A stretch of 9,096 bases of DNA from an uncultured Rhodanobacteraceae bacterium. Its GTDB lineage: Bacteria > Pseudomonadota > Gammaproteobacteria > Xanthomonadales > Rhodanobacteraceae. The notes beneath the pieces are model-generated. The model was not told where the DNA came from. It was given only the letters and a program-made list of their open reading frames with translations, and made no database searches. The stretch spans positions 1-9,096 of the forward strand of contig CALFNI010000501.1 of the NCBI GenBank assembly GCA_937902695.1, in the 5' to 3' direction. A program made the translations under genes and the position numbers. Positions 1 to 6,788 of this stretch are shown here, piece by piece. Each line of letters begins with the position of its first letter. Positions within the stretch are counted from its first letter, which is position 1.

Positions 1-1
1 G

Positions 2-187
2 GAAGCGTTCAAGGCGCCGATCCGCGACCAGTACGAACGCCAGGGTCATCCGTACTACGCGACGGCGCGGCTCTGGGACGACGGCGTCATCGATCCTGTC
101 GACACGCGTCGTGTGCTGGGCCTCGCAATTTCGGCATCCCTGAATGCGCCGATCGAGCAACAGCGCTACGGCGTGTTCCGCATGTGA
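2..187 (+). CDS. mccB: Methylcrotonyl-CoA carboxylase beta (carboxyltransferase) subunit, C-terminal end only
   Basis: The last 61 codons of a gene that begins upstream of the window, ending in TGA at 185-187. The readable tail contains [13 protein letters not shown], then [17 protein letters not shown], and ends in YGVFRM. This is the signature C-terminus of the beta subunit of biotin-dependent 3-methylcrotonyl-CoA carboxylase, whose members typically end in NAPIE..FG(V/I)FRM. In the family the beta subunit moves the carboxyl group from carboxybiotin to methylcrotonyl-CoA during leucine breakdown in the cytoplasm, working with a biotin-carrying alpha subunit. The alpha gene and the rest of the leucine/isovalerate operon would be expected outside the window. 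Geranyl-CoA carboxylase beta (AtuC) has a very similar tail and cannot be fully excluded from 61 residues. Propionyl-CoA carboxylase fits less well. No clear terminator follows, so read-through into the next gene is possible. Confidence 0.88.
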   Translation, partial: EAFKAPIRDQYERQGHPYYATARLWDDGVIDPVDTRRVLGLAISASLNAPIEQQRYGVFRM

Positions 188-211
188 CCGGATTCTGGGC
201 GCGCGCGTGCG

Positions 212-240
212 TTGACGATTTACATTTCGCGGCGTAGTTT
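212..240 (+). promoter_or_regulatory. Candidate sigma-70 promoter for the Sel1-repeat gene
   Basis: TTGACG at 212-217 (five of six match the -35 consensus) is followed, after exactly 17 nt, by TAGTTT at 235-240 (three of six match the -10). The expected transcription start is near 247, giving a leader of about 40 nt before the ATG at 287. The strong -35 and ideal spacing argue for it. The weak -10 keeps confidence moderate. Confidence 0.4.
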
Positions 241-286
241 CGTCGTCGCTTCATGTGTGTCGACATCACTTGCCAGGAGGTCGGTC

Positions 287-1126
287 ATGGATGCACACAA
301 GCTGCTCGTCCCCACGCTCGTTTCAGCGCTCGCCGCATTCGCGGCGCCGCGGATCGCATCGGCGATCGACGACGCGCCCAACTACAACTCGCGCGACACG
401 ACCGAGCGTCCCGCACAGTGGGGCTTCGGCACGCCCGAGGAAGACGGGCGGCCCGGCCAGTACTTCTACTATCGTGCTGTCGACGCGGTGAAGCACAAGC
501 AGTACAAGTTCGCGATCGACATGTACGAGACGTCGGCGTCGTGGGCGTACAAGCCGGCGCAATACAACCTCGCGGTGATATACGCCAAGGGCGAAGGTGT
601 TCCGGTCGACAAGGCGCGCGCCATGGCATGGGCTGCGCTCGCCGCCGAACGCGGCGATCAGGATTACGTCGACGCGCGCGAAGCGATCTACGCCGATCTC
701 TCGAAGGACGAGTTCGCGAGGGCGAACGAGATCTGGCGCGACCTCAAGAAGACATACGCCGACAGCGTTGCGCTCGAGCGTGCCAAGACGCGCTGGGCGC
801 AAGTGAAGGCCGGCATCACCGGATCGCGCGTCGGCGGCGTCTGCAATCTCAAGGTCGGTGCCGAGAGTTCGGGCGGGAAGCTGACTTACATCACGCCGGC
901 TGGCCGCTCCGCAATCGACGGGAACCAGGTTTCCGGTGCGAGCGTTCTCACCGGCGGATCCATCGACGGCGCGATTGCGTACAAACAGCTCCGCGAAAGC
1001 GCCAATCCGTACGATCCGAAGTTCGAGCAGCCGACCGGCACCGCGACGGTCGAGCCGATCGTGCCGTTGCCCGACGACAAGAGTGGAGCACCGGCGCCGA
1101 ACGATCGGCATCCGCGCAACAGCTGA
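287..1126 (+). CDS. Exported Sel1-like repeat protein
   Basis: Encodes 279 aa. The ATG at 287 is chosen because a perfect AGGAGG (275-280) sits 6 nt upstream and because this start gives a Sec signal peptide: a Lys near the N-terminus, a hydrophobic stretch at residues 6-19, and an Ala-Ser-Ala cleavage site at 24-26. A possible TTG start at 212 lacks these and overlaps the candidate promoter. Residues about 91-124 form a Sel1/TPR-like helical hairpin (AQYNLAVIYAKGEGVPVDKA, then MAWAALAAERGD). The preceding segment (Ala-Val-Asp, then KYKFAIDMYE-like residues) is probably a degenerate first helix pair. Residues from about 170 are not recognised. They hold the only Cys of the mature protein (C186) and a Pro/Asp-rich, probably disordered tail. 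Sel1 repeats usually mediate protein contacts, here in the periplasm. The partner is unknown. A terminator follows directly, so the gene is probably a single transcription unit. Confidence 0.85.
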   Translation: MDAHKLLVPTLVSALAAFAAPRIASAIDDAPNYNSRDTTERPAQWGFGTPEEDGRPGQYFYYRAVDAVKHKQYKFAIDMYETSASWAYKPAQYNLAVIYAKGEGVPVDKARAMAWAALAAERGDQDYVDAREAIYADLSKDEFARANEIWRDLKKTYADSVALERAKTRWAQVKAGITGSRVGGVCNLKVGAESSGGKLTYITPAGRSAIDGNQVSGASVLTGGSIDGAIAYKQLRESANPYDPKFEQPTGTATVEPIVPLPDDKSGAPAPNDRHPRNS

Positions 1127-1147
1127 TTGCGGGTCTCCGTTTTCCGA

Positions 1148-1182
1148 CGCCATCCGGTGCATGCCGGACGGCGTTTTCGTTT
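1148..1182 (+). terminator. Rho-independent terminator after the Sel1-repeat gene
   Basis: CGCCATCCGG (1148-1157) and CCGGACGGCG (1164-1173) pair over 10 positions with one A/C mismatch around the 6-nt loop TGCATG. TTTTCGTTT follows at 1174-1182. The hairpin begins 21 nt after the stop codon and is oriented for + strand transcripts. No A-run precedes it that would make it bidirectional. Confidence 0.75.
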
Positions 1183-1260
1183 GCGACGCTCGCGCGAGCG
1201 TGGCGGGCGAATTGCGAAAAATTCCGTTATGCGGCGCGATGTTCAGCTGCATACGGTGAG

Positions 1261-1299
1261 TTGCGTCACAGGTATGTGTCGCAAGTCGCGTGCTACGCT
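1261..1299 (+). promoter_or_regulatory. Candidate operator dyad plus extended -10 upstream of the bactofilin gene
   Basis: TTGCGTCACA (1261-1270) and TGTGTCGCAA (1275-1284) are inverted repeats matching at 9 of 10 positions around GGTA. Seven nt downstream, TGCTACGCT (1291-1299) looks like an extended -10 (TGn plus TACGCT), putting a start near 1306 and the dyad over the -35 region. There is no good -35 hexamer, which fits a factor-dependent or repressor-controlled promoter. The half-sites face the opposite way from a CRP site. The rest of the 1127-1328 gap holds the terminator above and a 16-bp palindrome at 1186-1201, with no ORF I would support. Confidence 0.35.
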
Positions 1300-1328
1300 A
1301 CGAATCCCCTGAGGCGGAGTACGCAGTA

Positions 1329-1856
1329 ATGGCTATTTTCAATCAACCCGCGACGGCGAAGAAGGAATCCGTGCCGTTCCCGTCCGATCCGGTTTCGACG
1401 CCCGCCAAGGAAAGCATTCCCGTCAACGATTACGCGGCGCCGCAGCCGGCCGCCGCACGCTGGACCGAGACGCGCGCCGAGGCGAAGGAATCGCTGATCG
1501 CCGCCGACATCACGATCGAGGGCAAGATCGAAGGCACAGGTCACGTCCGCATCGCCGGCAAGTTCAAAGGCGACGTCAACGTGCAGGGCGATCTTACGAT
1601 CGAGAAGGACGCCAAGCTCAATGGCAGCGTGCGCGCGAAGAAGATCACGGTCGCGGGCGAGCTCGAAGGCAACATCGAGGCAGCCTCGCAGGTCGAGTTG
1701 CAGCAGTCGGGCGTGCTGATCGGCGATCTCAAGGCCGGTTCGCTGACTGTCGCTGCGGGCTCGCGCATGCGCGGGCAGGCCGAGTTCGGCTGGGAAGACA
1801 AGGCATCCACGTCGAAATCGCACCGCAACGGCGCGGAGAACGGATCGGGCTCATGA
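1329..1856 (+). CDS. Bactofilin (polymer-forming cytoskeletal protein)
   Basis: Encodes 175 aa. The ATG at 1329 is preceded by GGCGGAG (1313-1319), 9 nt away. The family core (DUF583/PF04519) spans about residues 54-154 and shows the expected short, regular beta-helix turns: ITIEGKIEGTGHVRIAGKFK, then GDLTIEKDAKLNGSV, ITVAGELEGNI, and a terminal SLTVAAGSRMRGQAEFGW. The flanks, residues 1-50 (Pro/Ala/Thr rich) and 155-175 (Ser/Asn/Gly rich), look disordered, as usual for the family. The N-terminus begins MAIF; in some bactofilins a short hydrophobic N-terminal motif binds the membrane, so this could do the same (inference). Bactofilins polymerise without nucleotide on the inner face of the membrane and position cell-wall or appendage proteins. 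The stop overlaps the next start as ATGA, implying co-translation with the zinc-ribbon protein. Family assignment is firm; the cellular role here is not known. Confidence 0.94.
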   Translation: MAIFNQPATAKKESVPFPSDPVSTPAKESIPVNDYAAPQPAAARWTETRAEAKESLIAADITIEGKIEGTGHVRIAGKFKGDVNVQGDLTIEKDAKLNGSVRAKKITVAGELEGNIEAASQVELQQSGVLIGDLKAGSLTVAAGSRMRGQAEFGWEDKASTSKSHRNGAENGSGS

Positions 1857-2227
1857 GCGCAACGCGTCCGGGGCCCGTGCGCCCCGGTACCGCCGGCGCG
1901 ACACGGACCTGTCCGCACTGCAAGGCGATCATCCTCGAAAGCGCGAGCGTCTGTCCGCAGTGCAAGCACCACGTCCGCTTCGATGCGGACGTGGCCAAGC
2001 GCGCGCTCACGACGACGTCGGCGCTTCGCGTCGAAGGCACGATCCGGCATCCGTCGGACGGCGAAGCGTGGGAATACTCGATGGTGCTATCGATCCGCAA
2101 CGATCGCGACGAGGAGATCGATCGCAAGATCGTCGGCGTCGGCGCGATGCGTCCGGGCGAAGCACGCACGTTCACGCTGACGGTCGAAGTGTTCGGCGAT
2201 ACGAAGAACGCGGGACGCAAGCACTGA
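1853..2227 (+). CDS. Small zinc-ribbon protein coupled to the bactofilin
   Basis: Encodes 124 aa. The ATG at 1853 overlaps the bactofilin stop by 4 nt (ATGA), which points to translational coupling; there is no separate promoter. After a Pro/Gly-rich N-terminus, residues 20-37 form a zinc ribbon: C20-P-H-C23, ten residues, then C34-P-Q-C37. Residues about 55-117 look like a small all-beta domain, with alternating hydrophobic strands such as LRVEGTIRH, WEYSMVLSIRND and TFTLTVEVF, resembling FxLYD-type or other Ig-like extracytoplasmic folds (a loose resemblance). There is no signal peptide or membrane helix, so the protein is probably cytoplasmic. The family is unnamed to me; from memory such ribbons often sit beside bactofilin genes in Xanthomonadales. 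The coupling suggests a bactofilin partner or assembly factor (inference). The gene ends 8 nt before a strong hairpin and faces the glutathione reductase gene. Confidence 0.82.
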   Translation: MSATRPGPVRPGTAGATRTCPHCKAIILESASVCPQCKHHVRFDADVAKRALTTTSALRVEGTIRHPSDGEAWEYSMVLSIRNDRDEEIDRKIVGVGAMRPGEARTFTLTVEVFGDTKNAGRKH

Positions 2228-2235
2228 GATGTAAC

Positions 2236-2261
2236 CCCCTCTCCCGCGAGCGGGAGAGGGG
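2236..2261. repeat. Perfect 11-bp hairpin between convergent genes, possible bidirectional terminator or dispersed palindrome
   Basis: CCCCTCTCCCG (2236-2246) pairs perfectly with CGGGAGAGGGG (2251-2261) around CGAG. It fills the 44-nt gap between the convergent zinc-ribbon and glutathione reductase genes, where a transcription stop is expected for both. No T-run follows on either strand, so it is not a classic intrinsic terminator. The CCCTCTCCC/GGGAGAGGG arms resemble a palindrome that I recall recurring between genes in many high-GC proteobacteria. Confidence 0.65.
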
Positions 2262-2271
2262 ACATGCGCGC

Positions 2272-3639
2272 TCACACCACAGGCGTGCGGTTCATCTCGC
2301 CCATCAGCACGAGCTCCTCGCTCGACGTTGGATGGATCGCGACGGTTGCGTCGAAGTCGCACTTGCGCGCACCGGCCTTCAGCGCAACGGCGAACCCCTG
2401 CAGCATCTCGTCGGCCGAGCGCCCGACGATGTGCACGCCGACGACGCGCTCGTCCGCACCGACGCAGACGAGCTTCATGAACGTCCGCTCCTCGCCGCCG
2501 GTGAGCGCGGAGAACATCGGGCGGAAACGCACGCGATAGACGGCGACGTCGCTGCCGTGCAGCGCGCGCGCCGCTTCCTCGGAGAGTCCGACCGACGCCA
2601 GCGGCGGATGCGCGAAGACGACCGTCGGCACGTTCGTGTAGTCGAGCTTTGCATCGGGCGCATGGCCGAACAGCCTGTCGGCGAGTCGCCGCCCCGCCGC
2701 CACCGCGACCGGCGTCAGCGCCAGGCGTCCGGTCACGTCGCCGAGCGCGTGGATGCCTTCGACGTTCGTGTTCTGCCACTCGTCGGTTTCGATGTAGCCG
2801 CCGCGACCGAGGCGCACGCCGGCCCGGTCGAGGTCGAGCCATTGCGTGTTCGCATCGCGCCCGATGGCCCAGATCAGCGTGTCGAATCCGTCGATCGCCT
2901 CGCCGTCGGCGAACTGCAGCGCGTGCGAGACGCCGTCGTGCGTCGCGGACGCGGGCTCGCGACCCATGGCGACATGCACGCCGCGCGCGACCATCGCCAT
3001 CAGGAGCTGCTCGGTCGTCTCGGCGTCGAATCCGGCGAGCAGGCGATCGCCGCGCACGAAGACGCTGACCTCCGCGCCGAGCGCATGCAGCACCCCCGCG
3101 AGCTCGACCGCGATATAGCCGCCGCCGACGATCGCGACGCGGCGCGGCAGGGCGCGAAGGTCGAAGAAGCCGTCCGAGACGATGCCAAGGTCGCCGCCCG
3201 GCATGGTCGACCTGCGCGGCTTCGCACCGGTCGCGATGACGATGTGCCTGGCGACGAGCGTGCGCGTTCCGGTCGTGATCGTCCCGGCGTCGACGAAGCG
3301 GCCGTATTCGCCGAGGAGCTCGATGCCGAACTCGGTGAAGCGGCGGCGGTAGCTCGCGTGGATGTCGTCGATGTACGCCTGACGACGTCGCACGTATTCG
3401 ATCCAGTCGAGCGGACCCGGCGCGCTCGCGAATCCGACTTCGCGCGCGACCGCCTGTGCTTCGGCAAGCTCGGCTGCGATCCACATCGCCTTCTTCGGCA
3501 CGCAGCCGACGTTGACGCAGGTGCCGCCGATCGCGTTCGGCTCGAGCAGCGTCACGCGGGCGCCATGGCGCGCGGCGCGTATCGCGACCGAGATGCCGCC
3601 CGAGCCCGCGCCGAGAACGATCAGATCGCGTTCGTCCAT
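2272..3639 (-). CDS. gor: Glutathione-disulfide reductase
   Basis: Encodes 455 aa, the usual length for bacterial Gor. The ATG at 3639 is chosen because the FAD Rossmann motif begins at residue 10 (GAGSGG) as in the family; GAGGG lies 10 nt upstream. The redox-active disulfide is C41/C46 in GGTCVNVGCVPKK. A second Rossmann motif, GGGYIAVELAG (172-182), binds NADPH. The second FAD contact is GDVTGRLALTPVA. The dimer domain ends with the catalytic pair H436 and E441 in AIHPTSSEE, wording that favours glutathione reductase over dihydrolipoamide or mercuric reductase. The enzyme reduces glutathione disulfide with NADPH in the cytoplasm. Of the two Arg that hold the NADPH 2'-phosphate in E. coli Gor (R198, R204), the first is kept (R196) and the second aligns with A202. 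It is the last gene of the minus-strand cluster, 56 nt after the hydrolase gene. Confidence 0.93.
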   Translation of the reverse strand: MDERDLIVLGAGSGGISVAIRAARHGARVTLLEPNAIGGTCVNVGCVPKKAMWIAAELAEAQAVAREVGFASAPGPLDWIEYVRRRQAYIDDIHASYRRRFTEFGIELLGEYGRFVDAGTITTGTRTLVARHIVIATGAKPRRSTMPGGDLGIVSDGFFDLRALPRRVAIVGGGYIAVELAGVLHALGAEVSVFVRGDRLLAGFDAETTEQLLMAMVARGVHVAMGREPASATHDGVSHALQFADGEAIDGFDTLIWAIGRDANTQWLDLDRAGVRLGRGGYIETDEWQNTNVEGIHALGDVTGRLALTPVAVAAGRRLADRLFGHAPDAKLDYTNVPTVVFAHPPLASVGLSEEAARALHGSDVAVYRVRFRPMFSALTGGEERTFMKLVCVGADERVVGVHIVGRSADEMLQGFAVALKAGARKCDFDATVAIHPTSSEELVLMGEMNRTPVV

Positions 3640-3695
3640 GCCCTGGCGACCCTCGCTCTGGCGGTGACTGTTGGCAAGCCGTGTCCTGTCCTGAT

Positions 3696-5483
3696 CTACT
3701 TCGGATGCACCGAGCTCGCCGCGGCGAGCGGCACGTACAGTGCGCTCGCGTGTGCCGCATCGTGGTACAGCGTCACGGTCACCTTCTTCGCATCCTTGCC
3801 CGATTCGTTCGCGACGACGCCGCCGCTGTTGTAGTTCTTCTGCGACCACTGCGAATTGACCGGCGCGATGACGAGCCTGAGGCGGCTGCCCTTCGCGATG
3901 CGGCGCGCCTGGAACGTGAAGTGATCGAAGTCGTAGCGCTCGATCGCGCCGGGCTTGACCGATTCGGCGGCGCGGAAACTCTTGCGGTAGCGCGCGCGCA
4001 AGAGATCGTCGCTGAGCGCCACGCTCGAACCATCCGACTTGATCTCGGCGATCGCCGCGATGAAATCGGTGTCCGGCTGGTCCAGCGAGATCCAGGCCGA
4101 CAGCTTGAAGAAGCCCGCGACGTCGGTGTCGGCCGCGAACGGCGCCGTGTGGTAGACGAGCATCTTGCCCGCAGCGTTACGCATGACGCGCTGGTCGGTA
4201 AGGCCGTTCGGCACGTCGATCGATTCCCACTCGGCCGGCGACGTGTCGAGCGGATCGTAGACGTAGCTGTCTGGCTTGCCGCCGGACGGCTCGTTCCTAT
4301 CGAGGCTGCCCGATGCGAACACGTCGTTCGCGCGGCCGGCGACGGAATCGAGATACCACGGCTCGGCGCGTGCGGTGACCGCATCGAGCGTCGGCGCGTA
4401 GCGCCATGCTTCCTCGCCGACGACGTAGAACGCGACCTTGTCCTTGAGGAACTCGGGCTTGGCGCCTCCCTTCATCGTCCAGTCGTACCAGGCCTTGTGC
4501 AGCGCGTTCATGTCGAGCAGCGACGCCTCGCCGAACTTGAGCCCGCCGACCTCGGCCTGCGGCGTGCGCGTGCCCGGGTGATCCCACGGGCCGATGATGA
4601 GGTAATGCCGATCCTTGCCGGCCTGCGAGGCGTGCGCCATGTACGCACGATAGAACGCCATCGCGCCCGGCTGATCGCCGTCGTAGTGGCCGGTGATCGT
4701 CAGGATCGGCAGATCGAGCTTCGCGTATTGCTCATCGGTCGGGCTGTAGCTGTCCCAGTACGCGTCCTGCGCCGGGTGCGCGATCCATGTCTGGAAGATC
4801 GGCGACGGATTGCCGATCCACGTGTCGAGCTCGGCGAACGGCGCATGCGCCTCGTACCAGCGGCGGAACATGGCGCTCCAGAAACTGCTGTCGCCGAAGA
4901 TCTTGTCCTGGCCGGCCTTGCCGCTGACGAACGTCAGCCATGGCATGTCGTACGGATAGAAGACGTTGTTGCGCAGCGGAGAGTCGACGCCCGGCATCGG
5001 CGAGGCGGCCGGCACGATCGTGGCGAGATGCGCGGGAAACTCCTTCGCGGTCGCCCACTGATCGTAGCCCGCGTACGAGCCGCCCCACATCGTGACCTTG
5101 CCGTTGCAGTACGGCTGCGTGCCGAGCCATTCGACCACGTCGTGGCCGTCCTTCGCTTCCTGCAAGAGCGGCGTGAACTCGCCTTCGGAGTTGCCGCGGC
5201 CGCGCACGTCGACCGTCGCGAACACGTAGCCGTGCGCGGCGAAGTACATGCCGCGGTCGTGATAGCTCTGCGAGATGTACGGCGTCAGTGTGAACACGCA
5301 CGGCACCGCCTCCTTCTGGTCGAGCGGCCGGTACAGCGTCGCGTTGAGCCTGACGCCGTCGCGCAGCGGAATCTTGACGCCCCACTGGAACTGCACCGGA
5401 TCGCCGGACGGCTTGGCGCCGTCGGCCGCGAACGCGAATGCAGACGTCAGCGCAAGGCAGGCAGCGAGTACGAATCGACGCAT
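3696..5483 (-). CDS. Exported CocE/NonD (peptidase family S15) serine hydrolase
   Basis: Encodes 595 aa. The ATG at 5483 has GGGGGAG 4 nt upstream and starts a Sec signal peptide (MRR, hydrophobic residues 4-18, Ala-Phe-Ala ending near 19); an earlier in-frame start gives a worse leader. The alpha/beta-hydrolase domain shows Y69 in TPY (oxyanion-hole Tyr of the family), the VDVRGRGNSEGEF strand-turn (about 91-103), the nucleophile S136 in GGSYAGY, a catalytic Asp at D268 in GHYDGD, and His H302 in GPWDHPG. A helical cap lies about 160-250, and a C-terminal jelly roll typical of X-Pro dipeptidyl-peptidase/CocE proteins runs from about 350. Relatives cleave esters or amides, including alpha-amino-acid esters and X-Pro peptides; substrate cannot be read here. 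Of the acidic residues that bind the substrate amine in alpha-amino-acid ester hydrolases, only one position after the catalytic Asp looks kept (D270). It starts 22 nt after the FAD dehydrogenase gene, so it is probably co-transcribed. Confidence 0.9.
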   Translation of the reverse strand: MRRFVLAACLALTSAFAFAADGAKPSGDPVQFQWGVKIPLRDGVRLNATLYRPLDQKEAVPCVFTLTPYISQSYHDRGMYFAAHGYVFATVDVRGRGNSEGEFTPLLQEAKDGHDVVEWLGTQPYCNGKVTMWGGSYAGYDQWATAKEFPAHLATIVPAASPMPGVDSPLRNNVFYPYDMPWLTFVSGKAGQDKIFGDSSFWSAMFRRWYEAHAPFAELDTWIGNPSPIFQTWIAHPAQDAYWDSYSPTDEQYAKLDLPILTITGHYDGDQPGAMAFYRAYMAHASQAGKDRHYLIIGPWDHPGTRTPQAEVGGLKFGEASLLDMNALHKAWYDWTMKGGAKPEFLKDKVAFYVVGEEAWRYAPTLDAVTARAEPWYLDSVAGRANDVFASGSLDRNEPSGGKPDSYVYDPLDTSPAEWESIDVPNGLTDQRVMRNAAGKMLVYHTAPFAADTDVAGFFKLSAWISLDQPDTDFIAAIAEIKSDGSSVALSDDLLRARYRKSFRAAESVKPGAIERYDFDHFTFQARRIAKGSRLRLVIAPVNSQWSQKNYNSGGVVANESGKDAKKVTVTLYHDAAHASALYVPLAAASSVHPK

Positions 5484-5505
5484 GGAACTCCCCCGGATTG
5501 CCAAC

Positions 5506-6774
5506 TCATTGAAAACGTGCGACGGCATAAGGCGCGAGATCGAGCGATGGCGGCTTGCCGCCCACGACCTCGCTCACCAGAACGCCGGTGATCGCCGACA
5601 TGCTGACGCCGAGCATGCCATGTCCCGTCGCCAGAACGAGATTCTCGATGCCGGGCGCGCGGCCGAGCATGGGCAGGTCGTCAGGGGTCATCGGCCGCCA
5701 GCCGTACCACTCCTCGACGATGGCCGGCCCTTCGGGATCGCGCAGGTACTCCGCCGCGCCGCGGCGCAGCGCATCGAGGCGCGTGCGATTCAGCGAGGTG
5801 TCGTAACCGGCGAACTCCATCGTGCTGCCGAGACGATAACCCGAGCTCCAGGCGGTGACGCAGACGCTGCGCTCCTTCAGCACGAGCGGAATCCGCGGCG
5901 CCGACGCCGGCCGCGAGTACGTGATCGAGTAGCCCTTGCCGGGCTGGATCGGCAGACGGAGGCCGAGCTGCCTTGCAAGCATCGGCGACCACGCGCCGAG
6001 CGCGAGCACGACGTCGCGGCCCGAAAAATCGACGCGGGAATCGCCGCGGCTCGTCCGCACGCGCGTGATGCGCGCGTCTTCGCGCTCGATCGATTCGATG
6101 CGCGCGCCTTCGGCGATCGTGCCGCCCTTCGCGCGCACGAGATCCGCCAGCGCACCGACGTAGCGATCGGGCCGAAGGTGCGCATCGCCCGGGTTGAAAT
6201 ATCCGCCGACGGCGCCGGGTTTCAGCGCGGGCTCCATCGCATCGACGGCGGCGCCGTCGAGCGTATCGATCGGCATGCCGATTTCGCCGAGCGCGCGCGG
6301 CAGCCACCGGGATTCCTCGAACGCGGCCGCATCGCGGAACACATAGAGCGTGCCGCCCGGTTCGAACTCGCAGTCGAGCGATTCCTTGCGGACGAGCGCC
6401 TCGATCAGCTTGCGCGATTCCAGCAGCAGCGGCGCCTTGGCGCGCGTCGCCGCGCGGAAATCGTTCCAGTTGCAGCGCCGCGCGAAGCCGAACAGCCAGC
6501 GCCACAGCCGCGGATCGAAGCGCGGCGCGATGCGCAGCGGCGCATCGGGATGCAGCAGCGTGCGCAACGCGGGACCGATCACGCCCGGCATCGCGAGCGG
6601 GGTCGCGTGGCTCGGCGTCAGCGTCCCGCAGTTGCCGTGCGAGCTGCCGCAGCCGGCCGTGCCCTGCTCGATGACCGTGACGCCGCGCCCCGCCTCGAGC
6701 AGGTAATACGCGCAGGACAGGCCGATCACGCCGCCGCCGAGTATCAGCACGTCGCTCGCGCGCGGCGCCGCCAT
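5506..6774 (-). CDS. DadA-like FAD-dependent D-amino-acid dehydrogenase
   Basis: Encodes 422 aa, the usual size for DadA-type enzymes. The N-terminal FAD motif is GGGVIG (13-18) after strand DVLIL, with E36 ending the second strand to hold the adenosine ribose. Next comes a DadA-like loop, SSHGNCGTLTPSHATPLAMPG (about 44-64), comparable to the family's N-A-G...P...A-P-G segment. The C-terminal FAD region has WYGWRPMTPDDLPMLG (356-371) and ATGHGMLGVSMSAITG (382-397). The family oxidises D-amino acids, or related imino acids such as hydroxy-D-proline, to 2-oxo acids and passes electrons to the respiratory chain from the inner face of the membrane. Preferred substrate is not readable. The ATG at 6774 lies 14 nt after the stop of the deacylase-like gene; an in-frame GTG at 6783 is an alternative start, and the ribosome site is weak for both. 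Another glycine/sarcosine-oxidase-like DAO member is possible. Confidence 0.87.
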   Translation of the reverse strand: MAAPRASDVLILGGGVIGLSCAYYLLEAGRGVTVIEQGTAGCGSSHGNCGTLTPSHATPLAMPGVIGPALRTLLHPDAPLRIAPRFDPRLWRWLFGFARRCNWNDFRAATRAKAPLLLESRKLIEALVRKESLDCEFEPGGTLYVFRDAAAFEESRWLPRALGEIGMPIDTLDGAAVDAMEPALKPGAVGGYFNPGDAHLRPDRYVGALADLVRAKGGTIAEGARIESIEREDARITRVRTSRGDSRVDFSGRDVVLALGAWSPMLARQLGLRLPIQPGKGYSITYSRPASAPRIPLVLKERSVCVTAWSSGYRLGSTMEFAGYDTSLNRTRLDALRRGAAEYLRDPEGPAIVEEWYGWRPMTPDDLPMLGRAPGIENLVLATGHGMLGVSMSAITGVLVSEVVGGKPPSLDLAPYAVARFQ

Positions 6775-6788
6775 CGATCGCACCGCGC

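Noticed and set aside
1261..1284. CRP/FNR binding site upstream of the bactofilin gene
   Set aside because: The half-sites are everted (TCACA then TGTGT, 4-nt centre) compared with TGTGA-N6-TCACA, so the geometry does not fit.
1960..3834. Long + strand open frame (over 600 codons) antisense to glutathione reductase
   Set aside because: Its translation is Arg/Ala/Asp-rich low-complexity sequence with no family motif, and the opposite strand encodes a complete Gor. It is a high-GC shadow frame.
5457..5468. L-A-A-C at residues 6-9 of the CocE-type hydrolase as a lipobox
   Set aside because: Only five residues precede it, too few for a signal peptide n- and h-region. The hydrophobic run continues to an Ala-x-Ala site near residue 19.
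3681..5591. Long + strand open frame (over 600 codons) antisense to the CocE-type hydrolase
   Set aside because: It is Arg/Val-rich without motifs or a ribosome site, and it spans a gene boundary of well-supported minus-strand genes.
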